Source of the DNA: Pseudomonas sp. DTU_2021_1001937_2_SI_NGA_ILE_001
Lineage (GTDB): Bacteria > Pseudomonadota > Gammaproteobacteria > Pseudomonadales > Pseudomonadaceae
Assembly: GCF_032463525.1 (NCBI RefSeq)
Contig: NZ_CP135971.1
Span: 372,001-436,000 of the forward strand
Length of the DNA stretch: 64,000 nt
Direction of reading: 5' to 3'
Below, piece after piece: positions 42,632 through 52,500 of this stretch; within the stretch, counting starts at the first letter, position 1; every line of letters starts with the position of its first letter. A program made the translations under genes and the position numbers. The notes beneath the pieces were generated by a model. The model was given only the letters and a program-made list of their open reading frames with translations, did not search any database and was not told the DNA's origin.

Positions 42632-45223
42632 ATGATCAATCTGGACCTGCAAAAACTCATTCAGGCCCTCGACGCCGACACGCGCCGCGACCTGGAAACC
42701 TGCGCGCAACGCTGCGTGACCCGGGGCGCCAGCCAAGTACTGGTCGAGGACTTGCTGCTATGCCTGCTGGAGCGCCCCCAGGGGCTGCTGCCGCAGGGCC
42801 TGCGTGATGCCGACGTCGATGCCGGGGCGCTGCGCAACCTGTTACAGCCGCAGCCGGGGCAGAGCACTTCGCGCAACCCGGCGTTCGCCCCCGAGCTGGT
42901 GCAATGGCTGCAGGAGGCGCTGCTGCTGGCCCACCTCGAACTAGGCCAGAGCAGTGTTGGCGAAGCCGCGTTGTTGCTGGCGGTGCTGAATAACCCCTTG
43001 GCGCATGCCGGCTGCGCCTACCAGCCCTGGCTGGCAAAACTCGATGCCAGCCGCTTGAAGGCCAGCGTGGATGAACCTGGCGCCCGGGCGGGCGCCGGTT
43101 CTGGCGGCGACTCCCTGCTGGAGCGCTTTACCCATGACCTGACGGCCCAGGCCCGCGAGGGCGCTTTGGACCCGGTGCTGTGTCGCGACAGCGAGATCGC
43201 CCGGATGATCGACGTGCTGGCCAGGCGTCGCAAGAACAACCCGATCCTGGTAGGCGAGGCCGGGGTCGGCAAGACCGCGCTGGCCGAAGGCCTGGCCCTG
43301 CGCATCGTGGCGGGCGAGGTGCCGCCGGTGCTGGAGGCTGTGCGGCTGCTGACTCTGGATCTTGGACTGCTGCAGGCGGGGGCCAGCGTCAAGGGTGAAT
43401 TCGAGCGGCGCCTGCAAGGGGTCATCGACGAAGCCGGCCGGTCCATGCCCCCGGTAATCCTGTTCATCGATGAAGCCCATACCCTGATCGGCAGTGGCAA
43501 CCAGCCCGGCGCCGCCGATGCGGCCAACCTGCTCAAGCCCGCCCTGGCGCGTGGCCAGTTGCGCACCATCGCCGCCACGACCTGGAGCGAGTACAAGCGC
43601 TACTTCGAAAAAGACCCCGCACTGGCTCGGCGCTTCCAGCCTGTGCAGGTCAACGAGCCGAGCCCAGAGCAGGCGGTGGCGATTCTGCGTGGCCTGGCTG
43701 CCACCTACGAGCGCAGCCATGGGGTCTACATTCGCGACGATGCCTTGCAGGCCGCCGTCAGCCTGTCGGCTCGCTATCTGGCCGGTCGTCAACTGCCGGA
43801 CAAGGCCGTGGATGTGCTGGACACCGCCTGTGCGCGGGTGCGCATCAGCCTGGCCAGTGCCCCACAGAGCCTGGCCAGGTTGCGCGGTGAGCGGGCTGCC
43901 GGTTACCGGCAGGTGCAGGCGTTGCGCCGGGATGCCCTGGCCGGGTTGCGGGTCGACCGCCGGGCGTTGGCCAGCCTGGAGGCCCGCTTGCCGGAACTCG
44001 AGCGGCAGCTGACCCGCCTGGAAGCGGACTGGCACATCCAGCGTGAACAGGCCGGTCGCCTGTTGGCGTTGCGGCTAGCGCTGGACGATGGCGGTTGGCC
44101 TGGCGGCATGGGTCTGGATGAGGCTTTGCCTGAGGAGCGCAGCAGCCTGGCGCGTGAACTGACGGTTGCCAGGGCCGAGCTGGAAGAGCATGAGCGCGGA
44201 CAGCGGTTGGTCAGTTTCGAGGTATGTCCGCGTGTGGTGGCCGAAGTGGTCAGCGCCTGGAGCGAGGTGCCGGTGCAGCAGCTGGCCCGAGAACACAATA
44301 CGCGGGTCGAGGGCTTCGCCAGCGACCTGCAGGCGCGCATTCGTGGGCAGGGACATGCCGTGCAGGCGCTCGATCGTGCGGTGCGCTGCGCCGCTGCCGG
44401 CTTGAACCGCGCCGATGCGCCGGTGGGGGTATTTCTGCTGGTAGGCCCCAGTGGCGTGGGCAAGACCGAGACGGCGCGGGCCCTGGCCGACCTGCTGTAT
44501 GGCGGCGAGCGCTTCCTGACCACCCTGAACATGACCGAATTCCAGGAAAAGCACAGCCTGTCGCGGCTGATCGGCGCGCCGCCGGGTTATGTCGGTTACG
44601 GTGAGGGCGGCATGCTCACCGAGGCGGTACGCCAGCGCCCTTACTCGGTGGTGCTGCTCGATGAGGTCGAGAAGGCCGATCCTGAGGTATTGAACCTGTT
44701 CTACCAGATCTTCGACAAAGGCCTGGCCAACGATGGCGAAGGCCGTGAGATCGACTTCCGTCACACCCTTATCTTGCTGACTTCCAACCTGGCCAGTGAA
44801 CAGATTGAGGCGCTCTGTGCCGACGGCGCACGGCCTGAGGCCGCGCTGCTGGCCGAGCACATTCGCCCCACGCTCATCCGCCATTTCAAGCCGGCGCTGC
44901 TGGCGCGGATGCAGGTGGTGCCTTACTACCCGATAGCGGGCGAAGTGCTCGGTGAGGTCGTGACGCTCAAGCTGCAACGCCTGGCCAGCCGGCTGCGCGA
45001 GCGCGACCTGCGCTTCAGCTACAGCCCCCGGCTGGCCGAGCACCTGAGCGCACGCTGCCGTCAGGACCACAGCGGGGCCAGGCTCATCGATCAGCTGTTG
45101 GAAAACGGGTTGATGCCGACCCTGGTCGACCGCCTGCTCGCCGCCATGGCCAGGGGGGAACGCCTGGAACATGCGCATGCCGACCTCGATGCGCAAGGCG
45201 CTCTGGCCTGGGAGTTCTCCTGA
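42632..45223 (+). CDS. tssH: T6SS sheath-recycling AAA+ ATPase TssH/ClpV
   Basis: This 863-residue double AAA+ ATPase starts at ATG 42632, eight bases after AAGGA. The N-terminal Clp repeat domain is followed by AAA-1 with Walker A GEAGVGKTAL (about 200) and Walker B ILFIDEAHTLIG, a middle coiled domain, and AAA-2 with Walker A GPSGVGKTET and VVLLDEVEKAD. It belongs to the ClpV subgroup that disassembles contracted TssBC sheaths. The gene is followed one base later by the sigma-54 activator. Confidence 0.96.
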   Translation: MINLDLQKLIQALDADTRRDLETCAQRCVTRGASQVLVEDLLLCLLERPQGLLPQGLRDADVDAGALRNLLQPQPGQSTSRNPAFAPELVQWLQEALLLAHLELGQSSVGEAALLLAVLNNPLAHAGCAYQPWLAKLDASRLKASVDEPGARAGAGSGGDSLLERFTHDLTAQAREGALDPVLCRDSEIARMIDVLARRRKNNPILVGEAGVGKTALAEGLALRIVAGEVPPVLEAVRLLTLDLGLLQAGASVKGEFERRLQGVIDEAGRSMPPVILFIDEAHTLIGSGNQPGAADAANLLKPALARGQLRTIAATTWSEYKRYFEKDPALARRFQPVQVNEPSPEQAVAILRGLAATYERSHGVYIRDDALQAAVSLSARYLAGRQLPDKAVDVLDTACARVRISLASAPQSLARLRGERAAGYRQVQALRRDALAGLRVDRRALASLEARLPELERQLTRLEADWHIQREQAGRLLALRLALDDGGWPGGMGLDEALPEERSSLARELTVARAELEEHERGQRLVSFEVCPRVVAEVVSAWSEVPVQQLAREHNTRVEGFASDLQARIRGQGHAVQALDRAVRCAAAGLNRADAPVGVFLLVGPSGVGKTETARALADLLYGGERFLTTLNMTEFQEKHSLSRLIGAPPGYVGYGEGGMLTEAVRQRPYSVVLLDEVEKADPEVLNLFYQIFDKGLANDGEGREIDFRHTLILLTSNLASEQIEALCADGARPEAALLAEHIRPTLIRHFKPALLARMQVVPYYPIAGEVLGEVVTLKLQRLASRLRERDLRFSYSPRLAEHLSARCRQDHSGARLIDQLLENGLMPTLVDRLLAAMARGERLEHAHADLDAQGALAWEFS

Positions 45224-45224
45224 A

Positions 45225-46727
45225 ATGACCCCGCCGATTCTCGATGAGCAGGCCGAGGCCCTGCTGATGCGCTGCCTCCGTCTGTTCAGCAACGAGTGCC
45301 CGCAACGTCTCAAGGACGACTTCGTCCAGGCACTGTCGTATATCACTGGCTGTGAGCTGGGGCAGTTGTACCTGCTGGCAGATGGCGGCCCGGACCTGCA
45401 GCTTGCCGCCGAACACCTGGTCGCGCCGCTCTCGCCACGCCAGTGCGCAGCGCTGCCGAGCTACCACAGCTGCCCGCTGCTGGCGTTCGTGCTGCGTCAG
45501 CGGACGGCGCTGCATCTGGACAGCCTCGACCCCGCGCTGCACGACACGTCCTTCCTGCCGTCCGCTCAGATGCCCTGGCAGTCATTGTTGTGCGTGCCAT
45601 TGTGCGACCGCCGAGGCAAGGCCGTTGGCCTGCTGCTGTGTGTCAGCGCCAGGCGCTTGCCACTGGGTCATCACAGCGGGTTGCTCAGTCAGCTTGGCGA
45701 TCTGCTCTCCAGCCGCCTGGCCGCGTTGCAGGCACCGCTATTGCAAGAGACACCTGTGCATTACCCGTCGTGCTCCGACGACTTCGGGTTGCTGGGCGAC
45801 AGCCCGGCGATCCGCGATGCCCGGCGCATGATCAGCAAGGTCCTGGCCAGTGACTGCACGGTGCTGCTCACCGGTGAAACCGGCACTGGCAAGGAACTGG
45901 CGGCGCGCGCTATCCATGAGCAAGGCACCCGGCGCGCAGGCGCCTTCGTGGTCCAGAACTGCGCCGCCTTTCCGGAAAGCCTGCTGGAAAGCGAGCTGTT
46001 CGGTTACCGCAAGGGCGCCTTCACCGGTGCCCTGCGCGACCGTCCAGGGCTGTTCGATACCGCGCATGGCGGCACGCTGTTGCTCGACGAAATCGGCGAC
46101 ATGCCTCTGGCCTTGCAGGCCAAGCTGCTGCGTGTGCTGCAAGAGGGTGAAGTACGACCACTGGGGGCCAACACCACGCATCGTATCGATGTGCGAGTGA
46201 TCGCCTCGACACACAGAGACCTGCTCGCCATGGCCAAGACGGGGCAGTTCCGCGAAGACTTGTACTACCGCCTGGCGCAGTTTCCCATCGAACTGCCAGC
46301 CTTGCGTCATCGCACCGGCGATGCCGTGCCGCTGGCCCGGTATTTCGCGAGCCAGGCCAGCCGTCCTGGCGAAACCGGCGTGGCGCCGTTGCGCTGGTCC
46401 CCGGCGGTGCTGGATTTCCTTGCCACTCATGCCTTTCCCGGCAATGTCCGCGAACTCAAGGGCATGGTCGAGCGCGCGGTATTGCTGTGCGAGGACGGGC
46501 AGTTGTCGCTGGAACATTTCATCTGCCGTCCCGGTGCGCTGCCCGAGCGCGAACCTGGCCTGCGCCAGCGACTGGAGCGCTTCGAGCGTTCATTGCTGAT
46601 CGAGAGCCTGCACAGCAACGGCGGCAACCGCACCAGGACCGCCCGCCAGCTGGGCGTGGCGCGCCGCACCCTGCAGTACCGCCTGCAGCGCCTGAACATT
46701 CAATCCCTACCCGATGGCGGTTGCTGA
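45225..46727 (+). CDS. vasH: Sigma-54-dependent activator of the T6SS (VasH-like)
   Basis: This 500-residue bacterial enhancer-binding protein has a GAF-type N-terminal sensory region (about 25-175), a central AAA+ domain with GETGTGKELAARAIH, the sigma-54 loop GAFTGA, and Walker B TLLLDEIGDMP. A C-terminal Fis-type HTH follows (NRTRTARQLGVARRTLQYRL). It is embedded in the operon between tssH and the lipoprotein genes, as VasH is in Vibrio. It probably activates sigma-54 promoters of T6SS genes such as unlinked hcp loci (inference). Confidence 0.93.
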   Translation: MTPPILDEQAEALLMRCLRLFSNECPQRLKDDFVQALSYITGCELGQLYLLADGGPDLQLAAEHLVAPLSPRQCAALPSYHSCPLLAFVLRQRTALHLDSLDPALHDTSFLPSAQMPWQSLLCVPLCDRRGKAVGLLLCVSARRLPLGHHSGLLSQLGDLLSSRLAALQAPLLQETPVHYPSCSDDFGLLGDSPAIRDARRMISKVLASDCTVLLTGETGTGKELAARAIHEQGTRRAGAFVVQNCAAFPESLLESELFGYRKGAFTGALRDRPGLFDTAHGGTLLLDEIGDMPLALQAKLLRVLQEGEVRPLGANTTHRIDVRVIASTHRDLLAMAKTGQFREDLYYRLAQFPIELPALRHRTGDAVPLARYFASQASRPGETGVAPLRWSPAVLDFLATHAFPGNVRELKGMVERAVLLCEDGQLSLEHFICRPGALPEREPGLRQRLERFERSLLIESLHSNGGNRTRTARQLGVARRTLQYRLQRLNIQSLPDGGC

Positions 46728-46758
46728 AACCGCCACCTCATGATCTGGAGATTCACCG

Positions 46759-46896
46759 ATGTCCCCAACCACGTGGCGTATTTTGTCACTGGCGCTGACG
46801 CTTGCCGGTATGACCGGCTGCAGCCTGTTGCAACCTTCCGACCACCACCAGTTCCGCCCGCTCGGCGAACCGCCGGCCCTGGAGCTTGAGCCGTGA
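46759..46896 (+). CDS. Tiny predicted lipoprotein in T6SS operon
   Basis: This 45-residue frame at ATG 46759 is preceded by GATCTGGAGATTCACCG. A positive N-terminus (MSPTTWRILS) leads into a hydrophobic LALTLAGMTG segment and a lipobox cysteine at 21. The mature part is only 25 residues, ending LEP. The stop overlaps the GTG start of tssJ (GTGA), so it is translationally coupled. It would be a small outer- or inner-membrane lipoprotein next to the TssJ lipoprotein. I do not recognise a family; function is unknown. Confidence 0.75.
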   Translation: MSPTTWRILSLALTLAGMTGCSLLQPSDHHQFRPLGEPPALELEP

Positions 46897-47402
46897 GTGC
46901 GAGAATTTCACCTGCCAGACAGCCGGTGAGCGGGGCACTGGTGCTGTGCGTACTGCTGGGCCTCGGCGGCTGCGCGGCCCTGTCGGAGCCTGAACCGACG
47001 CGGCTCGACCTGACCCTTGCGGCCAGCGAGCGACTCAACCCCGACCTGCATGGGCGCCCATCGCCAGTGGTGGTGCGTCTGTACGAGTTGCGCCAGCCGG
47101 CGGCTTTCCAGGCCAGTGCGTTCTTCGACCTCTATGAGCGGGCCCGCGCCAATCTGGCCGCGGACCTGCTGGCCAGCGAAGAACTGGAGCTGCGCCCCGG
47201 CGAAACCCGTCGGCTCAAGCTGCTGGTCGAGCAGGGGCGCTATGTCGGTGTGCTGGCGGGCTACCGTGACCTGGGTTCGGGGCGCTGGCGCCAGGTACTC
47301 AGCTTGTCCCGAGGGCAGCGCAACACAGCCGTGCTGCTACTGGACGAAGAAGGTCTGGGTCAGGCGCCCGTCGCGCCGGGCAGTCAGGGAGGCCAGCCAT
47401 GA
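46893..47402 (+). CDS. tssJ: T6SS outer-membrane lipoprotein TssJ
   Basis: This 169-residue lipoprotein has a signal sequence and lipobox LGLGGC with the lipidated Cys27. TssJ features follow: RLDLTLAASERLNPDLHGRPSPVVVRLYEL (shortened SPVVVRLYEL), FFDLYERA and VGVLAGYRDL. It anchors the TssM-TssL membrane complex to the outer membrane. It starts with GTG within the stop of the small lipoprotein gene and overlaps tssK by four bases. Confidence 0.95.
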   Translation: MSARISPARQPVSGALVLCVLLGLGGCAALSEPEPTRLDLTLAASERLNPDLHGRPSPVVVRLYELRQPAAFQASAFFDLYERARANLAADLLASEELELRPGETRRLKLLVEQGRYVGVLAGYRDLGSGRWRQVLSLSRGQRNTAVLLLDEEGLGQAPVAPGSQGGQP

Positions 47403-48730
47403 TCGCGCACAAGGTCATCTGGCAGGAAGGCATGCTGCTGCGTCCCCAGCACCTGCAGCACAACGACCGCTATCTCGATCAGCAACTGCGCGCCCGCACC
47501 TGTCAGCTCGGTGGCTACAACTGGGGATTCTTCGCGCTGGAGATCGACGTGCAGTTTCTCAATATGGGCAAGCTGGTGGTCAGCCAGGCCAGCGGCATCC
47601 TGCCCGACGGTACGCTGTTCGACCTGGCGGGCGCCTCACAGCCCCTGGCGCTGGATATTCCGCCGGGTACTGCCGATGCTGCGGTGTACCTGGCCTTGCC
47701 ACTGGTGACCGGTAATCATGTCGAGGCGCGGCAGCCCGAACAGGTCGATGTGCTGGCGCGTTTCATCGCGTACCCGATGCAGGTCGCCGATTCCAATGCT
47801 GGTGAGGAGGCCAGCAGCCTGGTGCACTGCGCGCGCCCCGACCTGCGCCTGATGCTCGGTGAGCCGTCCGCTGCTGAAGGCTGGGTGCGCCTCAAGCTCT
47901 GCCAGGTCCGTGAGGCCACTGCTGCGGGGGTGGTCACCCTGGCGGCAGATTTCCTGCCCAGCGTCATCCATGTCCAGGCCAGCACCTGGCTGCTGTCGTG
48001 CCTGAAGGAAGTGATCAGCCTGCTGGCTTACCGGGGCGATATCCTGGCCGAGCGTCTGGGCGACACCACCAGCCATGGCAGCGCGCAGCTGGGTGACCTG
48101 CTCATGCTGCAACTGATCAATCGTCATGAACTGTTGTTGCGCCACTGCCTGGAGGCACAGCGCCTCGTACCGGAGGACCTGTACCGCCAGCTGCTGGCAC
48201 TGCTTGGCGACCTGGCGACCCTGGCCAGCGATGGCAAGCGTGCCGTCGTGCAGGGCCACTATCGGCACGCAGACCTGCACGCCAGCTTCACGCCGCTGAT
48301 GGATGCTATCCGCCACGCGCTGTCGATGGTCCTGGAGCAGCATGCCATCGAACTGCCTTTGGAGCCTCGCGAATACGGCGTTCAGGTCGCCGTGCTGCAC
48401 GACCGCAACCTGCTGGCCTCCTGCAGCTTCGTACTGGTAGCCAGTGCCGATTGCGACAGCGAAACGCTGCGTCAGCGCTTGCCGGCGCATCTCAAGGTCG
48501 GTGCGGTGGAGCGTATCCGCCAGCTGGTCAACCTGCACTTGCCGGGTATCCGTTTCAGGCCCTTGCCCGTGGCGCCGCAGCAGATGCCGTTCCATGCCAA
48601 CAAGATCTATTTCGTCCTCGAACCCGCCAGCGAAGAGCTGGCCCAGCTGGAAAGCTCCGGCGGCTTCGCCTTGCACGTCTCGGGCGAGTTCAGCGACCTC
48701 GAACTGGGCTTCTGGGCGATCAGGAACTGA
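47399..48730 (+). CDS. tssK: T6SS baseplate-membrane connector TssK
   Basis: This 443-residue protein begins with the TssK N-terminal block VIWQEGMLLRPQHLQHNDRY, followed by GGYNWGFFALEID. The C-terminal FRPLPVAPQQMPFHANKIYF region is cited here as PVAPQQMPFHANKIYF. TssK links the baseplate to TssL/TssM. It overlaps tssJ by four bases and is five bases before tssL. Length is normal. Confidence 0.97.
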   Translation: MIAHKVIWQEGMLLRPQHLQHNDRYLDQQLRARTCQLGGYNWGFFALEIDVQFLNMGKLVVSQASGILPDGTLFDLAGASQPLALDIPPGTADAAVYLALPLVTGNHVEARQPEQVDVLARFIAYPMQVADSNAGEEASSLVHCARPDLRLMLGEPSAAEGWVRLKLCQVREATAAGVVTLAADFLPSVIHVQASTWLLSCLKEVISLLAYRGDILAERLGDTTSHGSAQLGDLLMLQLINRHELLLRHCLEAQRLVPEDLYRQLLALLGDLATLASDGKRAVVQGHYRHADLHASFTPLMDAIRHALSMVLEQHAIELPLEPREYGVQVAVLHDRNLLASCSFVLVASADCDSETLRQRLPAHLKVGAVERIRQLVNLHLPGIRFRPLPVAPQQMPFHANKIYFVLEPASEELAQLESSGGFALHVSGEFSDLELGFWAIRN

Positions 48731-48735
48731 CATCC

Positions 48736-49560
48736 ATGAATCATTCCCTCCCACAGCACGCAGCCCCTGGATTCTTGAATACCTCATGGCCGACCCGGCC
48801 ACTCACGGCTTCATCCTCAGGCCCGCCAGGCCAGCCTGAAATCACCCCCGGTAACGCCCTGGTGGCGGCGGCCATGCCTTTGCTCAGCGGCCTGGTGCGC
48901 ATCCGCTACGACGAAAACGAGCCGGCCATCGACCCGCTCAATGCACAACTGCGCGAGCGCTTGCGTGACTTCGAGCGACAGGCCCTGCATGCCGGTGCTG
49001 ACGGCGAACAGGTCGAAACTGCCCGCTACCTGTTATGCACCGTGCTCGACGAGGCCGTGCTCACCACTTCTTGGGGACGGCACGGCGACTGGGCGCAACA
49101 CAGCCTGCTCAGCCACTTTCACAACGAGACCTTCGGTGGTGACCGCTTCTTCCATTTTCTGGAGCAACTGTCGAAAGACCCCTTGCGCAACCTGCCACTG
49201 CTGGAACTGAGCTACCTGTGCCTGGCCCTGGGCTTCGAGGGTCGCTACCGGGTCCAGCCGGGGGGCGCAGTGGAACTGGAGCAGGTCCGCGATGCGCTGT
49301 ACCGGCAGATCCGTCATTGGCGTGGCGACCCCTCCGGTGAGTTGTCAGTGCCAGCTCCAAGGCCTGGCGAGCAACCACCGCCAGCGTTGCGCATCGTACC
49401 GCGCTGGCTGGTCGCGCTGTTCACGGCGGTGGGCCTGAGCATCCTGTACGCCGGTTTTGCCTGGGTACTGGGCGAGCAGCGCGACAGTGTGGTGCAGCAA
49501 TGGCAGGCGCAGGGCCTGATCCTGGATGAAAAACCGCAAGGCACGCGAGGCCGCCAATGA
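48736..49560 (+). CDS. tssL: T6SS inner-membrane protein TssL (DotU/IcmH)
   Basis: This 274-residue protein starts at ATG 48736. The cytoplasmic DotU domain contains ETARYLLCTVLDEAVLTT and HNETFGGDRFFHFLEQL, and a single C-terminal membrane helix lies at about 232-252 (WLVALFTAVGLSILYAGFAW). No C-terminal OmpA/peptidoglycan domain is fused. It overlaps tssM by four bases. TssL, TssM and TssJ form the trans-envelope complex. Confidence 0.96.
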   Translation: MNHSLPQHAAPGFLNTSWPTRPLTASSSGPPGQPEITPGNALVAAAMPLLSGLVRIRYDENEPAIDPLNAQLRERLRDFERQALHAGADGEQVETARYLLCTVLDEAVLTTSWGRHGDWAQHSLLSHFHNETFGGDRFFHFLEQLSKDPLRNLPLLELSYLCLALGFEGRYRVQPGGAVELEQVRDALYRQIRHWRGDPSGELSVPAPRPGEQPPPALRIVPRWLVALFTAVGLSILYAGFAWVLGEQRDSVVQQWQAQGLILDEKPQGTRGRQ

Positions 49561-52500
49561 AGATGATGATCGACAAATGCCTGCGCATACTGAGCCAGGC
49601 CTGGCTCTGGAGCCTGGTGTTGCTGCTGTGCGTGATTGCCCTGCTGTGGTGGGGCGGCCCACGCCTGGCCATCGACGAGTCGCGGCCTTGGGCGTCGGTC
49701 AGCGCCCGGCTGGTGACGGCAGGCGCACTGCTGCTGCTCTGGGGCGCGGCAATGCTGCTGGCCGGCTGGTCCAAACGGCGTGCTGCCGGGCAAGACCCGG
49801 TACGCCAGGCCGAGCTGTTGCGCCAGGGTGACGAGCGCAAGGCACTGCGCCTGGGCTTTGCCGCTGCGATGCGTGCCCTGACCACCTGCGGCTTGAGTCG
49901 TGCTGCTGCGCGCCGCCAACCCTGTTACCTGCTGATCGGCCCCCCAGGCAGCGGCAAGACCCGCCTGCTGGCCTGTTCAGGGCTGGAGTTTCCTCTGCAC
50001 AGTTTCGACCTGGCGGCCGAGCGTACCGCTGACCAGTGCGAGTGGTATGTCACCGACCAGGCGTTGCTGATCGACGTACCCTCACGCTACCTGACTCAGC
50101 TCGATGCCGGTGTGGATGCACATGGCTGGAAAACCCTGCTCAGGCTATTGCGCCAGCGTCGCCGGGCCAGGCCGTTGAACGGCGTACTGCTCAGCGTGCC
50201 GGTGCCCATGCTGTTGCAAGGCGGCCAGCAGGCCATGCAGGCGCTGAGGTTGCAGCTGCGCCAGCGCCTGGACGAAATTCGCCGCATCCTCGGCGCCCAG
50301 GTACCGGTCTACCTGGTGCTGAGCAAGGCCGATCAGCTACCGGGCTTCACCGCGTTCTTCAGCTCGCTGAGCCGGGAACAGCAGCAACAGGTGCTGGGGG
50401 CCAGCCTGGCGTCGCCGCGCATGGCCACTGACCCGCATCAGGTTCGCCAACAGGTGCAGGCCTTGCTGGCGCACTTGGACAGCCAGTTGCTGGGGCGCCT
50501 GCATCATGACCGGGACGTTCGTCGGCGCAGTCTGATGCTGGAGTTCTCCCAGCAGATGGCCGTGCTGGGCGAGCGCCTGTGCAGCTTCATCGACGGCGTA
50601 TTCACGCCTGGGCGAATGGGGGCCGTGCACGGCTTGCGTGGGTTCTATCTGACCAGCGCGGCGGTGCCGACGCTGGGTGACGAGGAACGGGATGGAACGA
50701 TGGAGTTCCACCCGGAAAGACACGCACCCAGCCGGTCGTTGTTCATCCATGATCTGTTCGCCCGCGTCATGTTCGCTGAAGCCGCCCTGGCCGGTCTGGA
50801 GCCAGGTGAGCAGCGGCGCATCCGCTGGACCCAGCGTGCGGTGTTGGGCACCGGCCTGGCGGCGCTGGTGGTGGGCGGCCTGCTGTGGACCCAAGGCTTC
50901 GCGTTGAATCATCAGCGTCTCGAAAGTCTGCGCCAACTGGCCAATGACGGGGCGCTTCATCGCCAGCTTCTGACCCCGGATGCCGACAGCCAGACCACAT
51001 TGAAGCTGCTCGATAACCACTGGCAGGCCACCCAGGTGTTTCCCGCCAGTGAGGCGCTGGCCTGGCATGAGCGCAACGGGCTGTACCAGGGCGGCGTCAC
51101 CCGGCCGGTGGTGGTCGCCGCCTACCACGCCGAGTTGCAGACGCAGCTGCTGCCGCAGGTCAGTCGCCTGCTGGAAACCCGCATCCGTGCCAGCCTGCAC
51201 GACCGTGATGCACTGCTGGACAACCTGCGCGCCTACCTGATGCTCAACCTGCCGGCGCGGCGTGACCCGGCCTGGCTGGCGCAGCGCCTGGACGAGGAGT
51301 GGGGGCGAATCTACCCGGCCCAGCCGCAGGTACAAGAGGGCCTGAACCGGCATTTCGGTGCCTTGCTGCAGGTGCCGTTCAGCCAGCCACTGGATGAAAA
51401 GCTGGTGAGTCAGGCCCGCCAGGTGCTGCGCGGCGAATCGTTGGCGAGCCTGGCCTACAAGGTGCTGCGTGAGCAGGCCAGAGGCCTGCCGGAATACCGC
51501 CTGGGCCAGCACCTGGGGGCGCAACGCGAGCTGTTCGTCGGTGCCGAACATGGCATCCCCGGCCTGTATACGCGGCAGGGCTACCGACAGCTGTTCTCGG
51601 TGCACAGCGCCACTCAGGTCAGCGAACTGCTGCGTGACAACTGGATTCTCGGCGGGGGCAGCGAGCTGAGCGCCCGGCAGATGCGCCAATTGCTTACGGA
51701 ACTGGAACAGCTGTATTTCCGCGACTACGCGCGCTACTGGAGCGAAGCCGTGGGGCGTTTGGGGCTGCTGCCGTTCAATGATGCCGGTGAGGGCGCGGAC
51801 CTGGCCAACGGCCTGTTGTCGGCGCATTCACCGGTGGTGCAAATGCTGGTGCAGATTCGCGACAACACCCGCTTTGCCCCCGCCCAGGAGGCGGACTCCA
51901 GTCCTCAACCCGAAGCGGGACTGGCGGCGCTGGCGCAGACCGGCAAAGCCCTGGCCACGCCGGACAATGCCCGCAAGACGCTGCAACGACGCTTCGAACC
52001 CTTGCACCGCCTGCTCGATGAAGACGACTCGCCAGTGCCCGAGCTGGCTGGGGTGCTGCAGGCACTGGACGCCGTGCAGCAACAGCTGGCGAGCCTGGCG
52101 CGTACCAGCCAGCCTGAACAGCTGGCTTATGACATGGCCCGTGCTCGAATGGGCGGCCAGCGTGATGCGCTGAGCCAGTTGCGCAACAGTGCCGCACGCC
52201 TGCCGCGCCCGGCGGCCGACTGGTTCGCCGTGCTGGCCGACGATGCCTGGCGGCTGATGCTTGCCGATGCGTATCGGTACCTGGACCAGCGCTATCGGAA
52301 CGAACTGCACGCGTTCTACGCCAAGGCCCTGGCGCAGCGTTATCCCTTCCATGCGCATGCCAGCAGTGACGTGGCTTTGAATGACTTTCGCGAGTTCTTC
52401 AAGCCCCAGGGCCTGTTGGAACGCTTCGTTGAGCGACACCTGCAACCCTTCGTCAGTGGTCAGCCGGGCAACCTGCGTTTGCGCAGCGTCGATGGGCACG

